The notes beneath the pieces were generated by a model. That model was not told where the DNA came from. It did no database searches and saw nothing but the letters and a program-made list of their open reading frames with translations. Positions 63,906-64,000 of a DNA stretch of 64,000 bases are shown piece after piece; the first letter of the stretch is position 1, and the number at the start of each line of letters is the position of its first letter. Position numbers and translations under genes: made by a program. The DNA is from Pedobacter cryoconitis (lineage in GTDB: Bacteria > Bacteroidota > Bacteroidia > Sphingobacteriales > Sphingobacteriaceae), in the NCBI RefSeq assembly GCF_014207135.1, contig NZ_JACHCC010000003.1:434710-498709 (forward strand), written 5' to 3'.

Positions 63906-64000
63906 TGGACTGCCCCCAAAAAGTTAGACAAATTTAATTATTAGATTTGTTATAATGAGCCCGATATTCCGTCGGGCTCATTCCATTTAAATTCAGTTTT
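63906..64000 (-). mobile_element. IS3-family insertion sequence, end only
   Basis: The sequence from TGGACTGCCCCCAAAAAGTT (63906) looks like the terminal inverted repeat of an IS3-family element (IS150-like style), and the transposase 3' end follows at once on the minus strand. The other end and any target duplication are outside the window. The insertion lies 43 bp after the RNase gene. Confidence 0.75.
63934..64000 (-). CDS. IS3-family transposase (OrfB) C-terminus, partial
   Basis: On the minus strand the frame reads LNLNGMSPTEYRAHYNKSNN and stops at 63934-63936. MSPxEYR is the usual end of the IS3 DDE integrase OrfB. Only about 21 codons are in the window. Confidence 0.75.
   Translation of the reverse strand, partial: KLNLNGMSPTEYRAHYNKSNN

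Noticed and set aside
1..64000. CRISPR arrays, rRNA genes, prophage
   Set aside because: No regularly spaced repeats, rRNA sequence or phage structural gene cluster was seen.

Overview
The window looks like chromosomal DNA of a Bacteroidota bacterium of the Sphingobacteriaceae, most like Pedobacter. The reasons are the AT-rich composition, Bacteroidota-type promoters (TTTG / TAnnTTTG, clearest before rpsO), mostly weak ribosome-binding sites, many lipoproteins, DUF983, DUF4112 and DUF1015 genes, and RHS proteins of the Bacteroidota type. The genus is inferred from gene style only; no search was possible.

Layout. 1-479: 3' end of a ThuA-like gene. 894-12274: a six-gene cassette with an OmpH/Skp-like protein, a lipoprotein, two giant RHS/Tc-toxin-like proteins (1768 and 1374 aa, the second with an RHS core and a variable C-terminal tip) and two small exported proteins. 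12391-17007: a Spy/CpxP-like protein, a lipid A-type acyltransferase, then GH18 and GH123-like glycosidases separated by a 173-bp near-palindrome. 17027-22122: DUF488, a lipoprotein and a ClC channel facing an FNR-like regulator with a full set of candidate cluster cysteines, then a VOC gene under a perfect CRP-type palindrome next to a second Crp/Fnr gene. 22263-22512: a hairpin cluster and tRNA-Ser(TGA). 22609-27633: a cell-wall operon (PASTA protein, MltG, thioesterase, YihY) divergent from ddl and a third Crp/Fnr regulator. 27711-32772: DUF983, MATE transporter, thioesterase, rpsO, pnp. 33129-41821: S41 protease, two tandem paralogous FtsX/MacB-type permeases, a VOC gene and a decayed GNAT gene. 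42032-50864: rpe, serC, serA, DUF1015, a coiled-coil membrane protein, SAM hydrolase divergent from phoH, purC, STAS and rnz. 51095-63243: a HEPN-like protein, CPBP protease, DUF4112, a fibre-like secreted protein, and an envelope block (MlaD/MCE, amidase, OstA-domain protein, LptD), then cinA, a 2-oxoacid dehydrogenase E2 and an HD hydrolase. 63480-64000: a secreted guanyl-type RNase and the end of an IS3-family element.

Most genes are housekeeping or envelope genes. The least ordinary parts are the RHS cassette with its unassigned tip, and a family of about 85-bp intergenic hairpins at 32829, 40362 and 50881. In this family the central loop is conserved while the long arms differ between copies but remain perfectly or almost perfectly self-complementary. 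Other points worth attention are the 173-bp palindrome after the GH18 gene, the FNR-like regulator with nearby ATATTG palindromes, and the secreted RNase with no visible inhibitor.
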